Assembly: GCA_017427485.1 (NCBI GenBank)
Contig: JAFRSR010000355.1
Location: 1-32,134 of the forward strand
Direction of reading: 5' to 3'
Origin: Kiritimatiellia bacterium
GTDB lineage: Bacteria; Verrucomicrobiota; Kiritimatiellia; RFP12; UBA1067
Length of the DNA stretch: 32,134 bases
Shown here piece after piece: positions 24,637 through 32,134 of this stretch; position 1 is the first letter of the stretch, and the number at the start of each line of letters is the position of its first letter. The position numbers and the translations under genes are program-made. The notes under the pieces were generated by a model, which was not told where the DNA came from, did no database searches, and was given only the letters and a program-made list of their open reading frames with translations.

Positions 24637-27453
24637 ATGACACGAAAGACATTCGGCATCGCGCTTTGTGCGCTGGGAATTGCCGCGCACGGCGCGGTGA
24701 ACTGGGATGACGCGCTCATCTTCGGGCGCACGAACGGCGACAAGTGCTTCTACGCGGCGGGCGAGGAGATGGTCTTCACGCTCGAGCTGAAGGGCGTGAA
24801 GGGCGAGATCCCGTCCGGCGAGTACTTCATCGACTGGGTGCGCTCGGCGAACGACGGCAAGACGGAGAAGGGGCGCGCGGAGGCGTCGCTCGCGAAGCCG
24901 CTCGTGATCCGCACGTCGCTGGACCGTCCGGGCTTCGTGAAGATCGAGGCGAACCTCGTGGACAAGACGGGGAAGCGCGTGCCGAAGAAGCACATGTGGG
25001 AGAAGCGCGTGTTCTTCCAGGGCGGCGCTGGCGTGGAGGTCGAGAAGCTGCAGGCGTGGCCCGAGCCGAAGGACTTCGACGCGCACTGGGCGGCGGAGCG
25101 GAAGATCGTCGACGACCTGCCGCTGGAGGTGATCGAGCGCGTGCAGCTTCCCTGCGCGAATCCCGGGCTCAACCTGTGGCGCATGAAGCTGAACGCGCCC
25201 GAGGGTTACCGTCCCGCCACCGGCTACCTCGTGATACCCAAAAAGGCCTCCGCCGCGAACCGCCTGAAGGCGACGGGCAAGCTCTCCGGCTACTACGACG
25301 CCCCGGAGCGCTGCCCGAACTGGCTCACGAACCACGTGGACGGCATCGAGATGTACATCAACCGCCACGGGTGCGAGGTGGACCGCGAGCCGGACTACTA
25401 CAAGCAGTTCTACCGCAAGTGGCCGATGCCGCCGGACCACTTCCGCGGCATGGTGTTCCGCGCGCTCCAGATGTTCCGTTTCCTCAAGACGCTGCCCGAG
25501 TGGAACGGCAAGGACCTCATCGCCTACGGCACCTCGGGCGGCGGCATGCAGACCTTTTGGATGGGCGCGCTCGTGCCGGGATTGACGCGCATCGACTGCG
25601 CGACGCCCGCGCTCGCGGATGTCTACGGCTTCAAGTACGGTCGCGCCGCGAGCGGCCTCGGCGCGCACGTGGACGAGATCAACTACTACGACATCTGCAA
25701 CTTCGCGAAGCGCGTGACGTGTCCCGTCACGATCAACGCGGGCCTGGGCGACTACACGTGTCCGCCCGCCGGCATCGCGATCGTCTACAACAACCTCAGG
25801 GGCAGGAAGAAGATCACCTGGTGCCAGGGCTGCACGCACGGCTGGTGGCCGCAGGGCATGAAGAAGGTGACGTTCGAGGCGGAGGCGCAGGTGGTGGACA
25901 ACGCGGAGCTCGCGCGCCGCGTGGCGGAGGACGTGGCGAAGCCCGTGCGTCCCGCGGGCGTGAACGGCCAGCCGTTCTGGAACGGCGCGTCGTGGATGTT
26001 CATGTATCCGCCGTCGTTCGAGTTCAAGAAGGTGCCGGGCGCGGCGAAGTACCGCTTCACGGCAATCGACGACATCCACCGCACGCACACGATGGAGGCG
26101 GCGGAGCCGACCGCGCTCCTCACGCCGATGTGGGGGAAGATTCCCGCGCGCGGACTCGTGACGGTGGTCTGCGACGGCCTGGACGCGAAGGGAAACGTGT
26201 GCGGCCGCGCCGGGATGCGCCGGTTCTGGAAGTCCGCGCCGTTCACGCCGGGCGGCTACAGGCCCGCGCCGCGCTCCTACGCCGAAGCGGCGGCGAAGGC
26301 GTGCGACTTCATCTGGAAGCTCCCCAACACGCGCCATCTGCTGGAGAAGGGCGAGCCCGATCCCTCCTACTCGCTCAACTGCTACCCCGCGAAGATGAGC
26401 GGCAGCGTGATCGGCATCATGCTGGACTACGCGAAGCGCCGTCCCGAGCGCGCGAAGGAGGCGCTTGCCGTGGCGCGCGCCGCCGCCGATTACCTGCTGC
26501 GCATCTCCCAGCCGGCCGCCGCGCCGCTCGCGCACTTCCCGCCCACCTACCGCGGCACCGCCAATACCGCCAAGCAGTACGCGGGCCAGCAGATGCTGCT
26601 CTATCCGGCGCGCGTGGCGGAAAACTACCTGAAGCTCGCGGACGCGACTGGCGATGAAAAGTACGCCATCGCCGCCGAGAACATCGGCCGCACCTACCTG
26701 AAGCTCCAGGGCGCGGACGGCACGTGGTACCTCAAGCTCTGGGAGAAGGACGGCAAGCCCGTGCTGCCGAACAGGGTCTTCCCGCTGGAGCCGCTGGAGC
26801 TCTTCGAGAAACTCTACGCGCGCACGAAGGATCCCGCGTGGCGCGCGGCGGCGGACCGCGCGTTCGCCTACATCGAGAAGGGGCCGCTTACGACCTGGAA
26901 CTGGGAGTGCCAGTTCGAGGACGTGCAGCCGCATCCGCCGTACAAGGCGCTCACGAAGCACCAGGCCTGCTCCACGGCGATGTTCCTCCTCGCGCGCTTC
27001 CCCGGCGACCAGCGCCGCTTCGCGCAGGCGCGCGAGCTGCTGCGCTTCGCCGAAGACCAGTTCGTCTACTGGGAGAAGCCGTGCCGCGCGGACGGCACGG
27101 GCTACCGCGCCGGCACGCCCTGGCCGGGGAACATCTGCGACTGGAACTGGGACTACCTCCACTGGGCCACGCCCGGCGTGGGCGAGCAGTACGGCTGGGA
27201 GATGCCCATCGACGCGTCCAATTCAAAGCTCATCCGCACCTATCTTGCGCTCTACAAGGCGGAGGGCAATCCCCTCGACCTCGCCAAGGCGCGCGCGCTG
27301 GGCGACACGCTCGTGAACGTGCAGAAGGCGGACGGCTCCATCCGCACGCAGATGCTGATGCGCCCCGACGCCGACAACTTCTGGATCAACTGCATGGGCG
27401 CGTCAATACGCGCGCTCGACATGCTGGCCGAAATCCCCCTTGACGCGCACTAA
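24637..27453 (+). CDS. Exported two-domain protein: acetyl-xylan-esterase-like plus alpha/alpha barrel
   Basis: A 938-residue protein with a signal peptide (MTRKTFGIALCALGIAAHGA). After a beta domain, residues about 170-430 form an alpha/beta hydrolase close to AXE1/CE7 esterases: YRPATGYLVIPKK, then nucleophile Ser300 in YGTSGGG, Asp372 in GLGDYTCPP and His401 in CTHGWW, a complete triad in the right order. A beta insertion leads into an alpha/alpha toroid from about 545 (SYAEAAAKACDFIWKL, AENYLKLADATGDEKYAIAAENIG, DNFWINCMGASIRALDML) like those of glycoside hydrolases or lyases of the six-hairpin type. Deacetylation plus chain cleavage of an acetylated glycan would fit, though the second activity is inferred. 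AGAGGAA precedes ATG 24637. The last codons overlap the next promoter. Confidence 0.83.
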   Translation: MTRKTFGIALCALGIAAHGAVNWDDALIFGRTNGDKCFYAAGEEMVFTLELKGVKGEIPSGEYFIDWVRSANDGKTEKGRAEASLAKPLVIRTSLDRPGFVKIEANLVDKTGKRVPKKHMWEKRVFFQGGAGVEVEKLQAWPEPKDFDAHWAAERKIVDDLPLEVIERVQLPCANPGLNLWRMKLNAPEGYRPATGYLVIPKKASAANRLKATGKLSGYYDAPERCPNWLTNHVDGIEMYINRHGCEVDREPDYYKQFYRKWPMPPDHFRGMVFRALQMFRFLKTLPEWNGKDLIAYGTSGGGMQTFWMGALVPGLTRIDCATPALADVYGFKYGRAASGLGAHVDEINYYDICNFAKRVTCPVTINAGLGDYTCPPAGIAIVYNNLRGRKKITWCQGCTHGWWPQGMKKVTFEAEAQVVDNAELARRVAEDVAKPVRPAGVNGQPFWNGASWMFMYPPSFEFKKVPGAAKYRFTAIDDIHRTHTMEAAEPTALLTPMWGKIPARGLVTVVCDGLDAKGNVCGRAGMRRFWKSAPFTPGGYRPAPRSYAEAAAKACDFIWKLPNTRHLLEKGEPDPSYSLNCYPAKMSGSVIGIMLDYAKRRPERAKEALAVARAAADYLLRISQPAAAPLAHFPPTYRGTANTAKQYAGQQMLLYPARVAENYLKLADATGDEKYAIAAENIGRTYLKLQGADGTWYLKLWEKDGKPVLPNRVFPLEPLELFEKLYARTKDPAWRAAADRAFAYIEKGPLTTWNWECQFEDVQPHPPYKALTKHQACSTAMFLLARFPGDQRRFAQARELLRFAEDQFVYWEKPCRADGTGYRAGTPWPGNICDWNWDYLHWATPGVGEQYGWEMPIDASNSKLIRTYLALYKAEGNPLDLAKARALGDTLVNVQKADGSIRTQMLMRPDADNFWINCMGASIRALDMLAEIPLDAH

Positions 27454-27469
27454 GCATAAATGCAATAAT
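27440..27469 (+). promoter_or_regulatory. Promoter before surface protein 27522
   Basis: TTGACG (27440-27445), an 18-bp spacer and AATAAT (27464-27469) with TGC directly before it, the same extended -10 layout as at 5603, 9680, 16329 and 17950. The -35 overlaps the last codons of the esterase gene. Confidence 0.5.
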
Positions 27470-27521
27470 ACCCGTCAAACCCCGAAAAGAGGAGTGATCA
27501 AGTATGCAGGAGGACTACAGG

Positions 27522-30500
27522 ATGAGAACAATCTTTGCGTTGGTCGCGGTTGCTGCGTGTGCGGCGGCGCATGCGGATTCGCCCACCGATACGGTGACCC
27601 TTACCGGGGAGACGACGATCTCTAGCAGCACGACCTACAATGCGCGGATCACGGGCAGCGGCTCGTTCAAAGTCACGAACGGCGCGACGCTCACGCTCAA
27701 CCACGGCACCAACGACTTCACCGGAGGCGTGGTGGTGGAGAGCGGCGAGCTGTACACCCGAAACGCCTTGAACAACACTAGCACGTTCGCCGGAACGGGC
27801 GATGTCACGCTCAACTGCACCGGCAACAGGAAATGCCAATGGATCTTCCATTCCGTCTTGGACAACAACATCGTCATCAACGGCAATTCCTCGGCCACGT
27901 ACCCGGCAACGGACCAGGTCGGCGGGGGGACGATCAGGGGAACGGTCACGGCCAATGGCGACTGGTACATCGGAAGCAGCGGCTACGATGGGCGCAGCGA
28001 CAGCATGGACTCGGAGAAGGTCGCCTTCAACGGCGTGGTGAACGCGGCGGGCCACAAAATCAGCGTGGCGAGCCACATGTTGATCCGCTTTGGCGCGGCC
28101 ATCACGTGCGACACGCTGGAGGGCCGGTACCGGACCGTCAACAACTCGACCGCCAAGAACGGCGTGATGGGCGGTTACACCTTGAGGGCGGCCAACAACG
28201 TGATCGGCACCATCCGGCTTGACCACCAGAAGGTGTGGTGCTACGTCAACAACGCCGTGAACGGCGCGGCGCTCGTGTTCGAGGGGCAGCATGCCCCCGC
28301 GACCGCCGCTTCCAGCAATTACAGTTCCGAGACGAGCTACATCAACCTGAACCGGTCCGGGGCGGGCTCGTTCACCCAGACGTTCAAGTCGATCTCGTCC
28401 GACGCCTGGCCCCGTGGCACGGCAGTCGGCTACGAGATCCGCAACACGACGGGAACTGCCGCGACGCTCAAGATCACGGGTGCCGCCGACACGTCGGCTA
28501 CCTGCTACGTGGCGGTGAACAACAAGGTGAACGTTCTCCTTGCGGCGCCGTCGACGTACAGGCAGACGTTCCTGGACCGCGCAAGCCTCACGACGGGCAA
28601 CATCACCGTGACGGGCGGCGAACTCGAGCTGGGCGGCACCGCCACGTTCGCGTCCGTTCCCGCCGTCACCGTGTCGGGCGGCGGCCTGCTCGTGAACTCC
28701 ACGCTGGCCGGGTCGCTGGCCGGCGTCAAGTCCGTGGACCTTTCCGGAACCGGCGCGCTGTCCTTCGGCTCCGGCGCGGCCGCGCCGTTCACCGACGCGT
28801 TGGCGACGCTGTCCATCACGGGATCGGACGCGCAGATCACGTCCGCAAGCCCCGTCACTTGGATTGTGAAGTCGCTGACCGTGGACGGGGTGCAGCGTCC
28901 GATCGGCAGGTATACGTCCGCCAATCTCGCCAACCTCGGCGCCAACGTGACGATCCTGGCCGCCACGGGGTCCGGCGGCGCCTCGGATCTCGCGTGGATC
29001 GCGCAGGGCACGGACGAGAAGACGTCGACGGCGGGGAACTGGGATCTCGGCGGCGAGACGCCGGACTTCTCCACGATGCAGTACGTCCCCGTGTTCTCCG
29101 CGGGTTCCCGCGCCCTTGTGGACGGTACGATGTGGGTCGCCGGACTCACGTTCGACGCGCCCGCGCCGGGCTTCGCGCTGGCGCCGCTCAACGCTTCTTC
29201 GTCGATCGCCACGGTTGGCGGGACGGCGTTCACGTGCGTGAAGGCGGCGGAGGGCGCAGCGGCGCGGACGACGGAGATTTCCGTGCCCATCGAGATCATC
29301 GGAGGCGGGAAGGAGCGGTTCGTGGTCAACACGAACGAGACGCTGCGCATCACCGGCGGCATCACCGGCAGCACCCAGCTCGTCACCGATGGTTTCGGGA
29401 CAATTGAGTTCGCGGGGCTTCCCGACTTCGCCGGAGGAATCCGGATCACGAACGTGCACGCGCGCATGAGCGGCATGATCGGCACGCCCGACAATGCGAA
29501 CGACCTGATTCTCGACTGGAAGCGCGTCGGCGCCGCCGGCGTCACCACGCGCGGTTACCTGTACCTCAGCAACACCGTCTGCAACCTACGCTTCGTTCCG
29601 GGCGGCACCGGCGTGTCCGTCGATGAGGACTACCACTGGTTGTCCGTGGCCCCCGGCACCACCAACATCTTCGAGCAGGGGGTGCTGATGGGTTCAAGCG
29701 AGGTGTTTGAGAATGACGACGGCGCGGCGCTTGTGTTCAGGAAAGGGCGTACTACAATTGGCCTTGGCACGGGGAGCGACTATACGCTGCGTTTCAGGAA
29801 CCTTCACACGAAGGGAAATGCGTACGGCCCAGCCGTCTTCCGCTTCGAGGGACCGCTCTCCCTTGTCGGAAACGGCGGCACGAAGCGCAGCCTTGCGATT
29901 GACAGCGAAAACATGAAGGTTGAGTTTGCCTGTACGGGGAACTGCATGTCCGGCGGTTTCCAAGTGGCAAACAACGTCGTCTATGAAACGCTGGTGGACG
30001 ATGCGCTGACGACGAACGCATGGTTCAGGAGTTCGGGCACCGGGTCTCTCCTCCTGGGCTCGACCCATCAGCAGATCGGCTACCTGAACGATTGCAGGGG
30101 GCTGACGATCAGCGGCACGTATCCCGCCACGCTCGAGATGAGGGCGGGCGGCACGTCCGCCGAAACCAGCTCGAAGTGTCTTTACCAGACGAAGTTCTCC
30201 GGATGGGTGGGGCTTGCGGTGAACACGATCGCGAAGGACAACATCTGCCAGCTGACCGGCGTGAAGAGCGCGTCGTACGGCGACATCACCGTCACGCGCG
30301 GCGTGCTGGCGTTCAACGCGGCGTCGTCGTGGCTCAACGGCACGAACGTGACGGTTGGCGCGGAGGGGACGCTGAAGATCGCCTCCGCGAACACGTTCAA
30401 CAAGGACGTCGCCGTGCTGCACCTCGCGGAGGGCGGCACGATCGACATCCCGGCCGGCGTCACGCAGGTGTTCGCCAAGGGCTGGCTGGGCAACACGCCC

Positions 30501-30602
30501 CTGCGGGCCGGCTCGCGGCACGCCACGGGCAGCGTGAGCTACGTGACCGGCGGCGGCGCGTTCCGCATCGCCGGCGGCGGCATGACCATCTTGTTCAGGT
30601 AA
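27522..30602 (+). CDS. Exported PATR-like beta-helical surface protein with FR C-terminus
   Basis: About 1026 residues. ATG 27522 is preferred: a perfect AGGAGG (27508-27513) is 8 nt before it and the signal peptide (MRTIFALVAVAACAAAHA) follows; an in-frame ATG at 27504 also has GAGGAG upstream. The body is Gly/Thr/Ser-rich strand repeats of the passenger-associated type (GSGSFKVTNGATLTLNHG, DFTGGVVVESGELYTRN, ITVTGGELELGGTATF, GFGTIEFAGLPDFAGG). Near the middle is the W-x-x-x-G-x-W layout common in autotransporter passengers (LAWIAQGTDEKTSTAGNWDLGG). The end is GGGMTILFR-stop, with no 12-strand autotransporter barrel of usual length visible, so secretion must use something other than a classical type Va barrel. 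It starts a run with an exported phosphatase 20 bp downstream. Confidence 0.82.
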   Translation: MRTIFALVAVAACAAAHADSPTDTVTLTGETTISSSTTYNARITGSGSFKVTNGATLTLNHGTNDFTGGVVVESGELYTRNALNNTSTFAGTGDVTLNCTGNRKCQWIFHSVLDNNIVINGNSSATYPATDQVGGGTIRGTVTANGDWYIGSSGYDGRSDSMDSEKVAFNGVVNAAGHKISVASHMLIRFGAAITCDTLEGRYRTVNNSTAKNGVMGGYTLRAANNVIGTIRLDHQKVWCYVNNAVNGAALVFEGQHAPATAASSNYSSETSYINLNRSGAGSFTQTFKSISSDAWPRGTAVGYEIRNTTGTAATLKITGAADTSATCYVAVNNKVNVLLAAPSTYRQTFLDRASLTTGNITVTGGELELGGTATFASVPAVTVSGGGLLVNSTLAGSLAGVKSVDLSGTGALSFGSGAAAPFTDALATLSITGSDAQITSASPVTWIVKSLTVDGVQRPIGRYTSANLANLGANVTILAATGSGGASDLAWIAQGTDEKTSTAGNWDLGGETPDFSTMQYVPVFSAGSRALVDGTMWVAGLTFDAPAPGFALAPLNASSSIATVGGTAFTCVKAAEGAAARTTEISVPIEIIGGGKERFVVNTNETLRITGGITGSTQLVTDGFGTIEFAGLPDFAGGIRITNVHARMSGMIGTPDNANDLILDWKRVGAAGVTTRGYLYLSNTVCNLRFVPGGTGVSVDEDYHWLSVAPGTTNIFEQGVLMGSSEVFENDDGAALVFRKGRTTIGLGTGSDYTLRFRNLHTKGNAYGPAVFRFEGPLSLVGNGGTKRSLAIDSENMKVEFACTGNCMSGGFQVANNVVYETLVDDALTTNAWFRSSGTGSLLLGSTHQQIGYLNDCRGLTISGTYPATLEMRAGGTSAETSSKCLYQTKFSGWVGLAVNTIAKDNICQLTGVKSASYGDITVTRGVLAFNAASSWLNGTNVTVGAEGTLKIASANTFNKDVAVLHLAEGGTIDIPAGVTQVFAKGWLGNTPLRAGSRHATGSVSYVTGGGAFRIAGGGMTILFR

Positions 30603-30622
30603 ACATCCCAAGGAGACAGAAA

Positions 30623-31861
30623 ATGAACGGAAAAAGGATTTGCGGATTCTGCGTGGCGGCGTCCGCCCTCGCCCTTCCGGCGCAGATCGAGCTGGTTGCG
30701 CCCGCGAGCAACGCGGTCGTGCGCCAGCTGCACACGATCCAGCGGCGCTACTCCCAGGCGCCATGGGCCGAATGCGAGAAGTACTTCGACGGCGCGGCGA
30801 ACGCGAAGGAGCTGAGAAGCCGGGGATCGACCCCCGTCCCGATCAAGCTGCAGTGGAAGGGCGACGCGAAGGAGTACCAGGTGACCGTGCGCCGGCTGCC
30901 GGACGGCAAGGTCGCGCTCGCGCAGGTCGTCGCCACGAACTGCGTGGAGGTGGACAGCCTCGACATCGGCACGGAGTGGGAATGGACGGTCGCCGCGAGC
31001 AACGACTGCCTCGTCAGCCGCTTCAAGACCGAAGACTGCATCCCGCGCCTCGTCCGCATGACGGGCACGAGCAACTGCCGCGACATCGGCGGACGCCGCG
31101 GGCTCGACGGACGCCGCATCCGCCAGGGGCTCGTCTACCGCACCGCGGGGCTGAACTCCAACGCGCCCATGGAATACTACACGAACGAGGAGATCCTCGA
31201 GTTCGAGAAGAAGGGCGAGCTGGTGAAGATGGGGCATCCCGGACGCGAGCTGCACCGGAGACTCGCCAGAGGCGAGAAGCTGTCGTCGCATCCCTCGAGG
31301 AACGGGCTCGTGAAGCGCACGTGCTTCGCGCCCGGCAAGCGCCGCCTGTCCGACCGCGAGGTGGCGCGGATCCTCTCGTTCTACGGCATCCGCACCGACA
31401 TCGACCTGCGGACCGACAACGAGTGCTACGGCATGACGGGATCTCCGCTCGGGCCGTCCGTCAAGTGGGTCCACATCTCGTACAGCGGCTACACTGGCGC
31501 CTTCAGCGAGGCGGGGCTGGCCATCAACAAGAAGGTCTTCGCCGTGTTCATGGACGACAACAGCTACCCGATCGTGTTCCACTGCATCGGCGGCGCGGAC
31601 CGCACGGGCACGGTGGCGATGCTCCTCGAGGCGCTTCTCGGCGTTCCCGAGGACGAGCTCTGGCGCGACTACCTCACGACCGGCTTCGTCGGGGGCGTGA
31701 GCGACGCCAAGCACCAGCAGTGGTTCGGCTCCGCGGTTAAGAAGCTGAAGGAATACCCGGGCGCGACCCTGGCCGACAAGGCCGAGGCGTATTTCCTGAA
31801 ACTCGGCTTCACGAAAGACGACGTCTCCCGCCTCCGCGAGCGTCTTCTGGAGCACCTGTGA
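30623..31861 (+). CDS. Exported tyrosine-protein phosphatase-like protein
   Basis: A 412-residue protein with an N-terminal signal peptide (MNGKRICGFCVAASALALPA), a small Ig/FN3-like region to about 130 (IELVAPASNAVV, WEWTVAASNDC), then a bacterial tyrosine phosphatase domain of the Y_phosphatase3 type: RMTGTSNCRDIGGRRG, GLVYRTAGL, YGIRTDIDLRTDNE and the P-loop HCIGGADRTGT, with Cys321 and Arg327 in the C-x5-R arrangement. Such enzymes hydrolyse phosphotyrosine or phosphoinositide-like esters; the export signal means the target is outside the cytoplasm and is unknown. A general acid Asp in the D-R-T loop region is plausible but not assigned. AAGGAG lies 7-8 nt before ATG 30623, 20 bp after the surface protein gene. 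Confidence 0.88.
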   Translation: MNGKRICGFCVAASALALPAQIELVAPASNAVVRQLHTIQRRYSQAPWAECEKYFDGAANAKELRSRGSTPVPIKLQWKGDAKEYQVTVRRLPDGKVALAQVVATNCVEVDSLDIGTEWEWTVAASNDCLVSRFKTEDCIPRLVRMTGTSNCRDIGGRRGLDGRRIRQGLVYRTAGLNSNAPMEYYTNEEILEFEKKGELVKMGHPGRELHRRLARGEKLSSHPSRNGLVKRTCFAPGKRRLSDREVARILSFYGIRTDIDLRTDNECYGMTGSPLGPSVKWVHISYSGYTGAFSEAGLAINKKVFAVFMDDNSYPIVFHCIGGADRTGTVAMLLEALLGVPEDELWRDYLTTGFVGGVSDAKHQQWFGSAVKKLKEYPGATLADKAEAYFLKLGFTKDDVSRLRERLLEHL

Positions 31862-31904
31862 TCCGTAAGGAGCAACGTTTCACCTTCAAGAAGGAGTCTC
31901 GGAC

Positions 31905-32134
31905 ATGAACATCAGATTCGCCGGCGTTGTGGTCGGTGCGGTGGCGGCGCTTCGCGCCTTTTCCATGGACGTCACGCTCGCCCCGGCGGGCAACATCCGC
32001 TTCGGCGACGACAAGGACTGCGCGCTCCGCACCCTCGTGGCGCTGCCCGGCTGGCAGGGGCTTTCGGCGAAGGGCGGCTGGGAGATCAAGAAACCGGGCG
32101 TCGCGCCGTTCACGCTCGTGAAGGGCGCCACGAA
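31905..32134 (+). CDS. Exported protein of unknown function, 5' part only
   Basis: The frame is open from ATG 31905 to the end of the window (76 codons) and AAGGAG (31891-31896) lies 8 nt upstream. The start is a signal peptide (MNIRFAGVVVGAVAALRAFS) followed by VTLAPAGNIRFGDDKDC and ALPGWQGLSAKGGWEI. I do not recognise the family from this fragment. The 43-bp gap after the phosphatase suggests the same transcript and the exported-glycan context suggests another surface or carbohydrate-active protein. Confidence 0.75.
   Translation, partial: MNIRFAGVVVGAVAALRAFSMDVTLAPAGNIRFGDDKDCALRTLVALPGWQGLSAKGGWEIKKPGVAPFTLVKGAT

Noticed and set aside
23389-27162. 1257-codon minus-strand open frame
   Set aside because: It mirrors the CBM-GH and esterase genes on the other strand, is rich in Arg/His/Ala and has no recognisable domain or start site.
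27522-30602. Classical type Va autotransporter
   Set aside because: The strand repeats fit a passenger, but no C-terminal barrel with the usual amphipathic strands and terminal Phe/Trp is apparent.
5617-32134. Polysaccharide utilisation locus of the Bacteroidetes type
   Set aside because: No SusC/SusD-like pair, hybrid two-component sensor or anti-sigma pair is present in the window.
1-32134. tRNA or rRNA genes
   Set aside because: No cloverleaf with a conserved T-loop or rRNA-like stretch was noticed; a dedicated scan could not be run.

Overview
This is a high-GC, gene-dense bacterial window of about 32 kb. The upstream third is housekeeping; the rest is a long accessory stretch of exported carbohydrate-active and adhesin-like proteins. 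A eukaryote-like V-type ATPase set (subunit E, a DUF2764 protein, subunit A), GH106-type glycosidases, large beta-strand surface proteins, pRiA4b ORF-3/SEC-C proteins and GxGxxG secreted oxidoreductases together suggest a member of the PVC group, perhaps a gut Kiritimatiellota or Lentisphaerae lineage. That assignment is inference from gene content only; there is no rRNA gene in the window.

Layout: (1) 1-2592, plus strand: the 3' end of a GmhA-like sugar-phosphate isomerase, an orphan MalK/UgpC-type ABC ATPase and an MTA/SAH-type amidohydrolase, tightly packed. (2) 2617-5498, minus strand: V-ATPase subunits E, DUF2764 and A. The set ends at A and converges on region 1, so subunits B, D, I and K are not where they are usually found. 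(3) 5499-5616: a compact divergent promoter region. (4) 5617-17868, plus strand: a GH106-like rhamnosidase whose 3' end runs into an AT-rich ACAGGATT repeat cluster, an exported FAD oxidoreductase, a large surface protein, a pRiA4b/SEC-C protein, two tandem GH5-like paralogues and a parallel beta-helix enzyme. (5) 18016-27453: a probable operon of an AAA ATPase-nuclease fusion, a 1.1-kDa-residue-scale surface protein with several binding modules, a CBM-GH protein and a two-domain esterase/alpha-alpha barrel protein. (6) 27522 to the end: a PATR-like surface protein, an exported tyrosine phosphatase and the start of another exported protein.

Most proteins from 5617 onward begin with a signal peptide, so this looks like an outer-surface or periplasmic glycan-degradation locus. 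No SusC/SusD pair, transporter or dedicated regulator is visible. Three otherwise different large surface proteins share the same last residues (G-x-x-hydrophobic-x-F-R, then stop), which may be a sorting or membrane-assembly signal. Six sigma70-like promoters can be read by eye, five of them with an extended -10 (TGnTATNNT or near); two sit so close to the start codon that the mRNAs would be leaderless.
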